Shown here piece by piece: positions 10,038-17,410 of a DNA stretch of 64,000 bases. Source of the stretch: Candidatus Brachythrix odensensis. Its GTDB lineage: Bacteria; Chloroflexota; Anaerolineae; J036; Brachytrichaceae. The notes under the pieces were generated by a model. It made no database searches. It saw only the letters and a program-made list of their open reading frames with translations, and was not told where the DNA came from. Position 1 is the stretch's first letter, and every line of letters starts with the position of its first letter. The stretch lies in assembly GCA_016714465.1 (NCBI GenBank), contig JADKDT010000003.1, forward strand, positions 124,001-188,000. The letters run 5' to 3'. The position numbers and the translations under genes were made by a program.

Positions 10038-11537
10038 ATGAACCGCAGATCTCGCGCCCAACGACAGGTTGTGGGTTGTGTCGGGGTCATGCTTGGGCTG
10101 CTGCTGGTGGCCCAGGCCGGCCGGCCCGTCGCGGCCGATAACGGGGTAAACCCCGGCCCCGAATCGACGCGGTCAAAGATCGCGTCGCAGGCGCCCGCCT
10201 CCGATCCGCACGGGATTACGCGCCTGGATCTGATCGGGGCCGGGACAAAGAACGCGGCGGAACCCGGGCGCGCGGCCAGAAGCGACCTGGCCTTGCCCGG
10301 CATCGCCGGCGACAGCAGCGGTTTCATGGCTTGCGGTGACGCGGGCAACGCGAATTGGACCACGACCTCGAGCGCCTGGCAGGTGATTCGCTCCTGCACG
10401 TTGACGGTCACGGCCGACGGGCTCGTGTTCATCAACGCGACCGCTGGGCTGGGTTTACAAGATGTCGCGTATGAGGGTCGATTCGGCTTAAGTATTGATA
10501 GCGGCGGGTCCGCCCTATCCGCCACCTCGCGCTGGGTGAACATCTATCCCGACGTGGGCGATGGGACAGACAAGACCGTTGCAACGTCAATCCTGTTGTC
10601 CGTGGCTTCAGGCACCCACACCTTTTATTTTCTGGGCACGCGCTACTCGGGGAGCGGGACTGTAGTGGCCTACGACCCGGCCCTCAGTGTGGCGTATTTT
10701 CCGGTCGGGTCGAGCCAGGTCAAGTCCTGTGGTGTATCCAGCAGCATGAACTTCACGACCACGAGCAGCGCGTTCGTGGTCGTGCAATCGTGCGCGCTCG
10801 ATCTGCCCTCCCCAGGCTGGGTGTATCTGAATGCAACCGCCTCGGCCGCCGTGGAAGATGCGCCTTACGAGGCGCGGTATCACACCGCAATTGACAACAA
10901 CGCGGCGAACACGGGCTGGCCCGATCGTTGGACAAATGTCTATACCGACACGGGGGATGGCACGGATGAGGCCCTGGCCAGTTCGATGTTGACCCAGGTC
11001 GGCGCCGGCATGCGCACCTTCTATTTCGGCGTGAGCCGCTACACCGGCAGCGGCGCAGTTCGCCTGCTCAATCCATCCCTGAGCGTGCTCTATTTCCCAG
11101 AGAACAACGTCATCGCCCGGACCTGCGGGAAATACCAGGGATCGGGCGACTGGCAAACAACATCTTCAGCCTACATGACGGTGCTCACGTGCACGTTGGA
11201 CCTCCCAGCGACTGGTTTTGCGATTGTGGATGTGAACGCATCCGCAGGGCTACCTCACGGCAGCGCGGGTTGGGAGGGTGCGTTCCGCTCGGGGATGGAT
11301 AACCCGAACGGTTCGAGCGACACCGATCGCTGGACGAACGTCTATACCGACAGCGGCGATGGCACGGATCGGGTTGTCGCGGATTCCGGTCTGATCGCCG
11401 CGCCGGCCGGCCGGCATACGTTCTATTTCGTGGCCGGGCGCTATTCGGGCAGTGGCACGCTCGAATTGATCCGGCCATCGCTCACCGTCCTGGCCCCGCG
11501 CGGCCAGCAGGCCTACCTCCCGCTCTTGATGAGGTAA
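10038..11537 (+). CDS. Secreted protein with three tandem ~140-residue beta-rich repeats
   Basis: This 499-residue protein starts at the ATG at 10038, which has GGGAGG seven bases upstream; the in-frame ATG at 10005 has none. Residues 1-36 look like a signal peptide (basic start, VGCVGVMLGLLLVAQAG, then AAD). The body is three homologous units. Each has a CG...WTTTSSA(W/F/Y) start, VxxSCxLxL, a RWxNxYxDxGDGTD motif, and HTFYFxxxRYSGSG near the end. Paired cysteines recur in each unit. It ends AYLPLLMR, like exported Chloroflexota proteins. I do not recognise the family; a cell-surface or extracellular binding role is only inference. Confidence 0.85.
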   Translation: MNRRSRAQRQVVGCVGVMLGLLLVAQAGRPVAADNGVNPGPESTRSKIASQAPASDPHGITRLDLIGAGTKNAAEPGRAARSDLALPGIAGDSSGFMACGDAGNANWTTTSSAWQVIRSCTLTVTADGLVFINATAGLGLQDVAYEGRFGLSIDSGGSALSATSRWVNIYPDVGDGTDKTVATSILLSVASGTHTFYFLGTRYSGSGTVVAYDPALSVAYFPVGSSQVKSCGVSSSMNFTTTSSAFVVVQSCALDLPSPGWVYLNATASAAVEDAPYEARYHTAIDNNAANTGWPDRWTNVYTDTGDGTDEALASSMLTQVGAGMRTFYFGVSRYTGSGAVRLLNPSLSVLYFPENNVIARTCGKYQGSGDWQTTSSAYMTVLTCTLDLPATGFAIVDVNASAGLPHGSAGWEGAFRSGMDNPNGSSDTDRWTNVYTDSGDGTDRVVADSGLIAAPAGRHTFYFVAGRYSGSGTLELIRPSLTVLAPRGQQAYLPLLMR

Positions 11538-11578
11538 TGGCCGCCGATGGGTAGGCCGCCGCTGCAACTTTACGTCCT

Positions 11579-11617
11579 GAAGCGAGCGTCCCTGGCATTG
11601 CCAGGGACGCTCGCTTC
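11579..11617. terminator. Perfect 19-bp hairpin between convergent genes
   Basis: The arms GAAGCGAGCGTCCCTGGCA and TGCCAGGGACGCTCGCTTC are exact complements around a single T. The hairpin lies 41 nt after the plus-strand stop at 11537 and 24 nt from the minus-strand stop at 11642. There is no U-run on either side. It probably ends transcription in both directions. Confidence 0.65.
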
Positions 11618-11641
11618 GGCGGCCGCGCTGAACGGCGCGAC

Positions 11642-12673
11642 TCAGGGCTGTGCCGGCGTGTTCTCTGCGAAATACTCGTGACTGTCCGCGTTGTCGAGGG
11701 CTTTGGCCGGGTCGCTGCTGGCCAAGCTCTTGGCCGCGGTCTGGCCATACGCCCAGTCGTCGGTGCCCGCCACGACGGTGAAGTGCGACATCTCATGGAT
11801 GAGCGTGCCGGCCTTGGAATCGGTGCCCGTCATCGGCGCGCTCCAGAATGCATTGCACACATAGATCTTGTAGGGCTGGTTCGGATAGACATACGCGTAG
11901 TAGCTCTTTCTGCACTTGCAGTCCACAACGATCGGCTTGGTGTCAAACGCGTCCTTGATTGCCGTGAAGTGCGTTTTGGCGGTGTTCCAGCGCGTCGTCG
12001 TGACAGCGCCGAACCAGGTGGTGTAGCGCGGGGTGGCGCTGGGCGCAGCGGCGAGATAGGTATTCGCGCCGTTGGCATAGGTCGAGGCTGCCGCGACCGC
12101 GCTCAGAATCGTGCTTTGCTGGGTGGCTGAACAGCGTCCGCTGAAGGCGACGCTGCTGTTGAGCTGCGGCACGAGACTGGCCGTCCGCTCCGGCGACTTC
12201 TCGTTTCGGGCACGGCCATCGATGCGCAATGTGATGGCGTTGGAGGTGAAGGTCTCGCCTTTGCTCGCGCCCTGGACTGCGTAGGCAATCGCATACTCGC
12301 CGGTCTGGCTGAAGTCATAGGCATCACTTAGGTCGATCTCGCGCACGATTTTCGCCCCGCCGTCCAGTCGCAGTGTGTTGGACTTGTCGGCTGCGCTGCG
12401 CTTGACGAACGGCCCGACGTAATCAACGGGCTTGCCGTCGCGGGTGACGGCGAAGAGGGCATCATCGAGATCGAGCTCGGGCGCCTGCCAGGCGGCCAGG
12501 GAGCCAGCGTCCTTGCCCGGATTGGACACGGTCAATTGAACGACCACGCGCTCTTTGGCCGAGAAGCCGGCCTGGCGCGCATCAAGCGAGAACTGCAGAC
12601 CGCCGGACGCGGCCTGGGCAGGGGAAGCCAGCCCGAGGGCGGCCACCAGGGCGAGGATCAGTTTTGATTTCAT
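11642..12673 (-). CDS. M35-type (aspzincin) zinc metalloendopeptidase, secreted
   Basis: The 343-residue preproprotein has a signal peptide (MKSKLILALVAALGLASPAQA) at its N terminus. Residues of about 25-170 resemble an intracellular-inhibitor-like propeptide of beta strands. The C-terminal catalytic domain carries HEMSH and, about a dozen residues later, GTDDWAYG. This is the HExxH plus GTxDxxYG signature of aspzincins, such as deuterolysin and peptidyl-Lys metallopeptidase. CKCRKSYYAYVYPNQPYKIYVC supplies likely disulfides. The start is set by the signal peptide: ATG at 12673, with GGAG upstream; the longer frame from 12754 adds an implausible leader. It is convergent with the secreted repeat protein. 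Confidence 0.9.
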   Translation of the reverse strand: MKSKLILALVAALGLASPAQAASGGLQFSLDARQAGFSAKERVVVQLTVSNPGKDAGSLAAWQAPELDLDDALFAVTRDGKPVDYVGPFVKRSAADKSNTLRLDGGAKIVREIDLSDAYDFSQTGEYAIAYAVQGASKGETFTSNAITLRIDGRARNEKSPERTASLVPQLNSSVAFSGRCSATQQSTILSAVAAASTYANGANTYLAAAPSATPRYTTWFGAVTTTRWNTAKTHFTAIKDAFDTKPIVVDCKCRKSYYAYVYPNQPYKIYVCNAFWSAPMTGTDSKAGTLIHEMSHFTVVAGTDDWAYGQTAAKSLASSDPAKALDNADSHEYFAENTPAQP

Positions 12674-12743
12674 GTTCGCTTTTCTCCACGAGATTGAGAT
12701 TGCGAACGAGAATAGCAGTTTTCGTAGAATCGGCAATCGCGCT

Positions 12744-12930
12744 TCAGGCCGCATCCGCGGCCGTCTTCGGCGCGCGAGAGATCACGCTGATGTCGCCGCC
12801 GTTCATGGCGTATTGGACCGCGTTGGACAGCACCAGCAGCAGGACCAGATCAATCGAGGCGAGCTGGCCCACCTGGCGTTTGCCAGTAACCCGCAGCAGC
12901 ACGATCAGAAAGACGCAGACAACGACATCA
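12744..12930 (-). pseudogene. DUF421 (YetF-like) membrane protein remnant
   Basis: Minus-strand translation of the gap between the M35 peptidase and the next plus-strand gene gives VFLIVLLRVTGKRQVGQL, followed by ASIDLVLLLVLSNAVQYAM and NGGD. It then ends at a stop at 12744-12746. This closely matches the N-terminal two-helix part of DUF421/YetF membrane proteins (consensus RLTGKRxLGQL...DLVxLLxISNAVQNAM). The rest of the roughly 200-residue family is missing and there is no start codon in frame nearby. I read it as a truncated relic; the rest of 12674-13060 shows nothing else. Confidence 0.65.
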
Positions 12931-13060
12931 GCGAGGCATAGCGCATTCGGGCACCCGGGTCGAACGGCGCCATGAGAACCCTCTCATCGCCGTCTTGTGA
13001 TTCTTCAGCCCCGCGCGCTTAATGTATTGCCCATCTACTGCCTGGAGGGCTGATAAATAA

Positions 13061-13666
13061 ATGAACCGCGCAACTATTCTGATCGCTTCCGGCGCCACCG
13101 TGGCGCTCATGCTCGCTGGGACCTACGTGATGGCCTCCGAGCGCGCCACGACGATGGCCCAGCTAAACGCCGAGGCTGCCAAACCCAAGCCCGTAGTTAT
13201 GCAGACTTTGCCCACGGCGGCGCTTCCGACGCGCCAGCCGGCGCCTCGCGCCAGCGACAGCCTCGTCGATGTGATTGTCTATCGGGCGGAACCGTCCGAT
13301 GCCGAGATCCTCGTCCCCTATCGATCGATCGAGGCTGAGGCCGAAGAGCCCGAACCGAAGATCGCCGCCGATTTGCCCGTGCCTGCGCTGCCCGTCATCA
13401 CCCGCGAAGCGGCGCCCCGGGCGGCTCCCGCGGCGGCAGCTCCCCAGGCCGCTCCCCCGCCAGCGGCGCAACCCGCGCGGGCCGCGCAACCGGCCCCCCA
13501 GCCTGCCCCAGTTCAGCCGCGTGTCACGCCACCGCCCCAGCCGCCGCAACAGGAGTATCACGAGGAGGAGGAGGAGCACGAGGAGGAGCATCACGAGGAG
13601 GAGGAGCACGAAGACCATCCGGAAGAGCATCACGAGGAAGAGCACCATGATGAGGAGCACCACTGA
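13061..13666 (+). CDS. Membrane-tethered protein with His/Glu-rich tail
   Basis: The 201 residues fall into four parts. Residues 4-26 are one hydrophobic anchor (ILIASGATVALMLAGTYVMA). Then comes a folded-looking acidic stretch (VDVIVYRAEPSDAEILVPYRS), an Ala/Pro linker, and a C-terminal tail from about 165 made almost only of His, Glu and Asp (HEEEHHEEEEHEDHPEEHHE). Such tails bind divalent or transition metals in other proteins; here that is inference. A GGAGG lies upstream. It leads a plus-strand cluster (13061-16079) with a Pro-Gln protein, a heme membrane protein and ApbE, suggesting an extracytoplasmic metal or electron-transfer role. I recognise no named family. Confidence 0.75.
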   Translation: MNRATILIASGATVALMLAGTYVMASERATTMAQLNAEAAKPKPVVMQTLPTAALPTRQPAPRASDSLVDVIVYRAEPSDAEILVPYRSIEAEAEEPEPKIAADLPVPALPVITREAAPRAAPAAAAPQAAPPPAAQPARAAQPAPQPAPVQPRVTPPPQPPQQEYHEEEEEHEEEHHEEEEHEDHPEEHHEEEHHDEEHH

Positions 13667-13721
13667 CGCGCCGGCATCCAGCCCACGGCATGATCATGTT
13701 TGAATCCGGAAACCCAAACAA

Positions 13722-14315
13722 ATGAAACATAAGACAACCCTTCAAGCCATGAAGGTGGCCAGCCTGTTCTCGAGTGTCTTTGTCACGGTGGCCATCATTA
13801 CGCTCCTGCTTTTGGGCAAGGTCGACGCCCAGGCGCGTGACAAGGTCGAGGCGGCCCAGATCGCCGCCGTCCAGAATCTGGGTGTGGCGGCTCCGGGTGT
13901 CGTGGCCGCCCCCGAAATCACTCTGACCCCGCCGCCGGCACCGACGGCGCTGCCGACCGCGACGCCGTCGCCGTCGCCGACCCCGAAGGCGGCTGCAACC
14001 CGGACAGCAGTCCCGGTTCGCACCGCCGTGCCGGCCCGGGTGGTCGCGAAGCCAGCCAGCAAGGCCCCAGCCGTCCAGCCTACTGCTCGCCCGCAGACCC
14101 AGGCCCAACCGCAGGCCCAGCCGCAGCCGCAGGCCCAGCCCCAGGCGCAACCCCAGCCCCAGGCGCAACCCCAGCCCCAGCCCCAGCCCCAGCCCCAGCC
14201 CCAGCCCCAGCCTCAACCGCAGCCGCAGCCTCAACCGCAGCCGCAGGTGCAACCCCCGCCACCACCACCGCCGCCACCGCCACCCCCGCCGCCGGTCAAG
14301 ACCAAGAAGTCATAG
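13722..14315 (+). CDS. Membrane-tethered Pro-Gln-repeat protein
   Basis: Of 197 residues, 11-32 form a membrane anchor (ASLFSSVFVTVAIITLLLLG). The remainder is extracytoplasmic low complexity: a Thr/Pro/Ala linker, about 25 Pro-Gln/Ala-Gln dipeptides (residues 125-175), then a run of 14 prolines and a basic end, VKTKKS. Pro-Gln arrays of this kind form extended rods that span a cell wall, as in TonB-like and wall-spanning proteins. It lies 56 bp after the His-rich protein and 13 bp before the ferric-reductase-like gene, so the three are probably co-transcribed. The repetitive DNA is a likely site of slippage. Confidence 0.75.
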   Translation: MKHKTTLQAMKVASLFSSVFVTVAIITLLLLGKVDAQARDKVEAAQIAAVQNLGVAAPGVVAAPEITLTPPPAPTALPTATPSPSPTPKAAATRTAVPVRTAVPARVVAKPASKAPAVQPTARPQTQAQPQAQPQPQAQPQAQPQPQAQPQPQPQPQPQPQPQPQPQPQPQPQPQVQPPPPPPPPPPPPPPVKTKKS

Positions 14316-14328
14316 GTCGAACAGCGTT

Positions 14329-15153
14329 ATGTCTTCACTCACCACCACACCCATCAAACCGCCCGGCGCGCGCCCACCTGGCTCCGCGCCGGGTGCGCGC
14401 CCGCCGGGCGCCGGGCCAAGCCGTGCGCCGGCATCGCCAACTCCGCCGGCCAGCGCTCCGCCAGCACCGCTGCTCGTCGGCGACCTCAGCTACGGGTTGA
14501 TCGGCCTGACGGGCGTGCTCATCGTCCTCGCCGCGCTCGCGGCGGCATTTTTGGTCGGCAGCCTCGCCGGCGAAGACGCCAACCTGTCGTGGTTCACCAC
14601 CCGCGGGTCCGGGATTGCGGCGTATCTGCTCATGGTCGGGGTCATGGTCTACGGCCTGCTGCTCAGCGCGCGCAGCAGCAGCGGCGAGCTGCCCGCGCCG
14701 GTCTCGTATGGCATGCACGACTTTCTGTCCTGGCTGTCACTAGGGTTCACCGCCCTGCATGCGGTGGTGCTGCTCTTTGACCGCTATTTGCCCTTTACGG
14801 TGGCTACACTGCTCACCCCGGGCGCATCGACCTATGAGCCGCTATGGGTGGGTGCGGGACAGGTCGGCCTGTATCTCAGTCTGATCGTGACCGTCAGCAT
14901 CTACTTCAAGAAACGCGCCCAGCGGCTGTGGCGCGCCCTGCATTACGCGAGCTTTGTGGCCTTTGTGTTGATCACCCTGCACGGGCTGAACAGCGGCTCC
15001 GACAGCAAGCTCTTTGTCATGCAGGCGGTGTACGGGCTGAGTCTCGCGGGCGTCGTCGGTCTGACCTCTGTATCGGATCGTGGCCGCCGGTCGCCAGCGC
15101 GCCGCCAAAGCCGGCGCATAGGATGTGGCGCGAACGCACGTTCCGGGCGATGA
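14329..15153 (+). CDS. Ferric-reductase-like two-heme transmembrane protein
   Basis: A Pro/Gly/Ala-rich cytoplasmic leader of about 45 residues precedes six hydrophobic segments. Two helices carry His pairs spaced 13-14 residues apart (GMHDFLSWLSLGFTALHA and ALHYASFVAFVLITLHG). This is the bis-heme b arrangement of the ferric reductase/YedZ/MsrQ superfamily, so electrons probably cross the membrane here. As written the frame ends in Arg-rich nonsense at 15153 and overlaps apbE. In another frame the tail reads LYRIVAAGRQRAAKAGA and stops at 15119-15121, one base before apbE, so a single-base indel near 15063-15067 is likely. The partner ApbE suggests a flavin donor or acceptor. Confidence 0.8.
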   Translation: MSSLTTTPIKPPGARPPGSAPGARPPGAGPSRAPASPTPPASAPPAPLLVGDLSYGLIGLTGVLIVLAALAAAFLVGSLAGEDANLSWFTTRGSGIAAYLLMVGVMVYGLLLSARSSSGELPAPVSYGMHDFLSWLSLGFTALHAVVLLFDRYLPFTVATLLTPGASTYEPLWVGAGQVGLYLSLIVTVSIYFKKRAQRLWRALHYASFVAFVLITLHGLNSGSDSKLFVMQAVYGLSLAGVVGLTSVSDRGRRSPARRQSRRIGCGANARSGR

Positions 15154-16079
15154 ACACCGGCGTCGCCGCCTGGCTGCTGTGCGGGGATCGCCGGCAGGCG
15201 GACCGGGCCCTGGACGCCGTCGAGCGCTTCTTTCTGCAGGTCGAGTACGCCCTCAGCCGCTTTCGGGCCGACAGCGAAGTCAGCGCGCTCAATCGCCAGC
15301 GCCGCGTGCGCCCATCGCGGATGCTCCTGGATGTCTTGCGCGATGCCCAGGTGATGCGGGCCGACACCGGCGGCATCTACGATCCGCTGACCGGCGCCCA
15401 GGTGATCGCCGCAGGTTATGATAAAACGTTTGATGCGATCGGCTCGGGCGTCACCCTGCGCGGGCTGGCGGCTTCGACCGGGTTTCCCGCTTCCGGGGGC
15501 CGGATCGAATTCCATGCGGACGGGGCAGTGGCCCTTCCCGAGGGCGCGCTGCTTGATCTGGGCGGGATCGCCAAGGGCTGGGCGGCTGATCGGGCGGCCG
15601 AGTTCCTGGCTCGCCTTGGCCCGTGCTGTGTCGACGCCGGGGGCGACATCCGGGTCGCGGGCGCCTGGCCGGAAAGTGAGGGCTTTCGGGTGGAGGTCGA
15701 GGATCCTTTGCAGCCCGCGGCCGTCCTCGACACGCTCACCCTTTCGGCGGGCGCCATCGCCACGTCGGGGATCGGCAAACGCTGGTGGCTGCGCAACGGC
15801 GATGTTCGACACCATTTGATCGATCCCCGCACGGGCCAACCCGCTGACAACAACCTCCTCAGCGTCACCGTGCGCGCTCCGACGGCGGTCGAGGCCGACA
15901 TCGCGGCCAAGACAGCCTTCATCCTGGGCGAGGACGAGGCCTGGCCGTGGCTCGATGAACGCGAACTCGCGGCGCTGTTTGTGTATCGGGATGGGGCGAA
16001 GGTCTCGAATTTGCCTTCTACGGCGCCAGCGCCTTCTGGACCTCCTCGTAAATTGGGAGCGGCTCCAGGCTGGGCGTGA
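15123..16079 (+). CDS. apbE: ApbE-type FAD:protein FMN transferase
   Basis: The 318-residue enzyme attaches FMN from FAD to a Ser/Thr of exported flavoproteins (Mg-dependent). Hallmarks present are FRAMNTGVAAWL at the N terminus (family FxAMGT), a central DLGGIAKGWAADRAAEFL, VDAGGDIRVAG, and TSGIGKRW followed by HHLIDPRTGQPA. The start ATG at 15123 directly follows the likely true stop of the heme membrane protein. No obvious signal peptide. No FMN_bind domain with a [S/T]GA[S/T] target is encoded alongside, so its substrate is elsewhere or unusual. The 3' end overlaps the convergent glycosidase gene by 62 bp. Confidence 0.9.
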   Translation: MWRERTFRAMNTGVAAWLLCGDRRQADRALDAVERFFLQVEYALSRFRADSEVSALNRQRRVRPSRMLLDVLRDAQVMRADTGGIYDPLTGAQVIAAGYDKTFDAIGSGVTLRGLAASTGFPASGGRIEFHADGAVALPEGALLDLGGIAKGWAADRAAEFLARLGPCCVDAGGDIRVAGAWPESEGFRVEVEDPLQPAAVLDTLTLSAGAIATSGIGKRWWLRNGDVRHHLIDPRTGQPADNNLLSVTVRAPTAVEADIAAKTAFILGEDEAWPWLDERELAALFVYRDGAKVSNLPSTAPAPSGPPRKLGAAPGWA

Positions 16080-17013
16080 TAAACGTGAATCGATCGCGAT
16101 AGTTGCGGGCCGGGGCCGGCAATTTGAACACCCACATCGAGACGCTCTTCACCCATGGCCAGCGCTCGCTCGCCCACTCCCAGGCACCCAGCGTATAAGC
16201 AATCCGCTTTGCCGGCGTCACCCCCTGCGGCCAGCGCGGATCGTCGTTCCAGCCCGCTTCGGTGATGTGGACATCGCCAATGTCGCCGTGGGCGCGCATG
16301 ATCTCACGCGCCAATTCAACCCGCCGATAGTTCAGCCGGTCCGCCGCGGGCGCCTCCTCGGGCGGGCGATCGAAGCCGTAGGCGTGGACGGCCAGGGCGT
16401 CCCACGGACGAGCTCCACCGTCCAGCGCGGCATAGACCCGCCCCAGAAACGTCAGATCATTCAGCCCGCCGGCGCTGCCCTCGGATTCCAGCGTAGGGGC
16501 CAGCGCCCCGCCCAGCACGATCGTGTCCGGGTTGGCGGCCTTGATCGCCGGATAGACCTTTTGCAGCATCGCCACATAACCAGCCGGGTCGACCGGCCGC
16601 ATCCCCCACTCCAGGGCCAGGTTCGGCTCGTTCCACACCTGGATGTATTTCACCCGCCCGGCATAATGCCTGGCGAACGCGGCGGCGAAGGTCGCAAAGT
16701 CATCGTGCAGCGCGGGCGGAAGGAAGGTCACCGTCGTGTTTTCGGCCCCGGTCTTGCCGACCGCCTTCTCGCGCGCCCACAGCGGAACAAACCCCAGGCG
16801 CGCAATGACGGTCAGGCCCTGCCGGTTGGCATGATTGATGATCCGGTCAAAGGCCGCCCAGTCGTAGCGCCCGGGCGCGGGCTCCGCGTAGGCCCAAGGG
16901 AAGAACTCGACCACCCAGGCGGCGCCCATCTCGCGGGCCATGGCCAGCCCGCGTTGGATCTTCCACTCCTCGACCTCGTCGCTGAAGCGGGTGTGCACCC
17001 CCGCGATCGGCAT
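16018..17013 (-). CDS. Glycoside hydrolase, (beta/alpha)8 clan A type
   Basis: The 331-residue TIM barrel has the two clan GH-A acids. The acid/base Glu is in QVWNEPNLALEW (about residue 130), and the nucleophile Glu is in HITEAGWND (about residue 250). FFPWAYAEPAPGRYDW near the start is typical of GH39/GH5-like enzymes. The exact family and sugar are not assignable by eye. Upstream of the ATG at 17013 the same frame stays open and encodes a hydrophobic leader (VLVLLQLAVLLGLASLARH) with no ATG, GTG or TTG. The native protein may therefore be membrane-anchored or exported, with a start lost to an indel. It is convergent and overlapping with apbE. Confidence 0.8.
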   Translation of the reverse strand: MPIAGVHTRFSDEVEEWKIQRGLAMAREMGAAWVVEFFPWAYAEPAPGRYDWAAFDRIINHANRQGLTVIARLGFVPLWAREKAVGKTGAENTTVTFLPPALHDDFATFAAAFARHYAGRVKYIQVWNEPNLALEWGMRPVDPAGYVAMLQKVYPAIKAANPDTIVLGGALAPTLESEGSAGGLNDLTFLGRVYAALDGGARPWDALAVHAYGFDRPPEEAPAADRLNYRRVELAREIMRAHGDIGDVHITEAGWNDDPRWPQGVTPAKRIAYTLGAWEWASERWPWVKSVSMWVFKLPAPARNYRDRFTFITPSLEPLPIYEEVQKALAP

Positions 17014-17176
17014 GCGGGTCTGGACCTGCTGCTGCGGTCCGAGCCTGACCAGCGGCGCCGAATGGCGGGCCAGGCTGGCCAGCCCGAGCAGGACGGCGAG
17101 TTGGAGCAGGACAAGAACAGGCGATGATGTGTGATGGGCGTATCGTAATGCGTCAGGCTTTGGTCGTCATGACTCA

Positions 17177-17264
17177 AATGATCTATCCGCAGATTACGCA
17201 GATTTCCACCGATTTATCAATATAGAAATCGGCGGAAATCTGCGTAATCTGCGGATAGATCATT
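17177..17264. repeat. 39-bp-arm inverted repeat (ATCTGCGTAATCTGCGGAT family)
   Basis: The arms 17177-17215 and 17226-17264 are complementary at 38 of 39 positions around a 10-nt AT-rich loop. The motif is built from units of ATCTGCGTAATCTGCGGAT. The element lies in the 397-bp space between the divergent glycosidase and PBP genes; the remainder of 17014-17410 holds no gene apart from the open leader described for the glycosidase. A related element is at 47959-48045. Confidence 0.85.
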
Positions 17265-17410
17265 GATCACAACCGACTGATCCGCGGCATCGGTGCCGAT
17301 TTCGCCGGCAGATTTGTCCGCAAATGACTCGGACTAGAACATGAGTGAATTGACCTGAATCTTCGTGAATCTGTGGATAAACCCCGTCAATACGATATGA
17401 TCCCGGTTTC

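Noticed and set aside
13560..13665. His/Glu-rich tail as frameshift artefact
   Set aside because: The tail is a regular GAG/CAC codon pattern ending in a stop, with a matching gene context.
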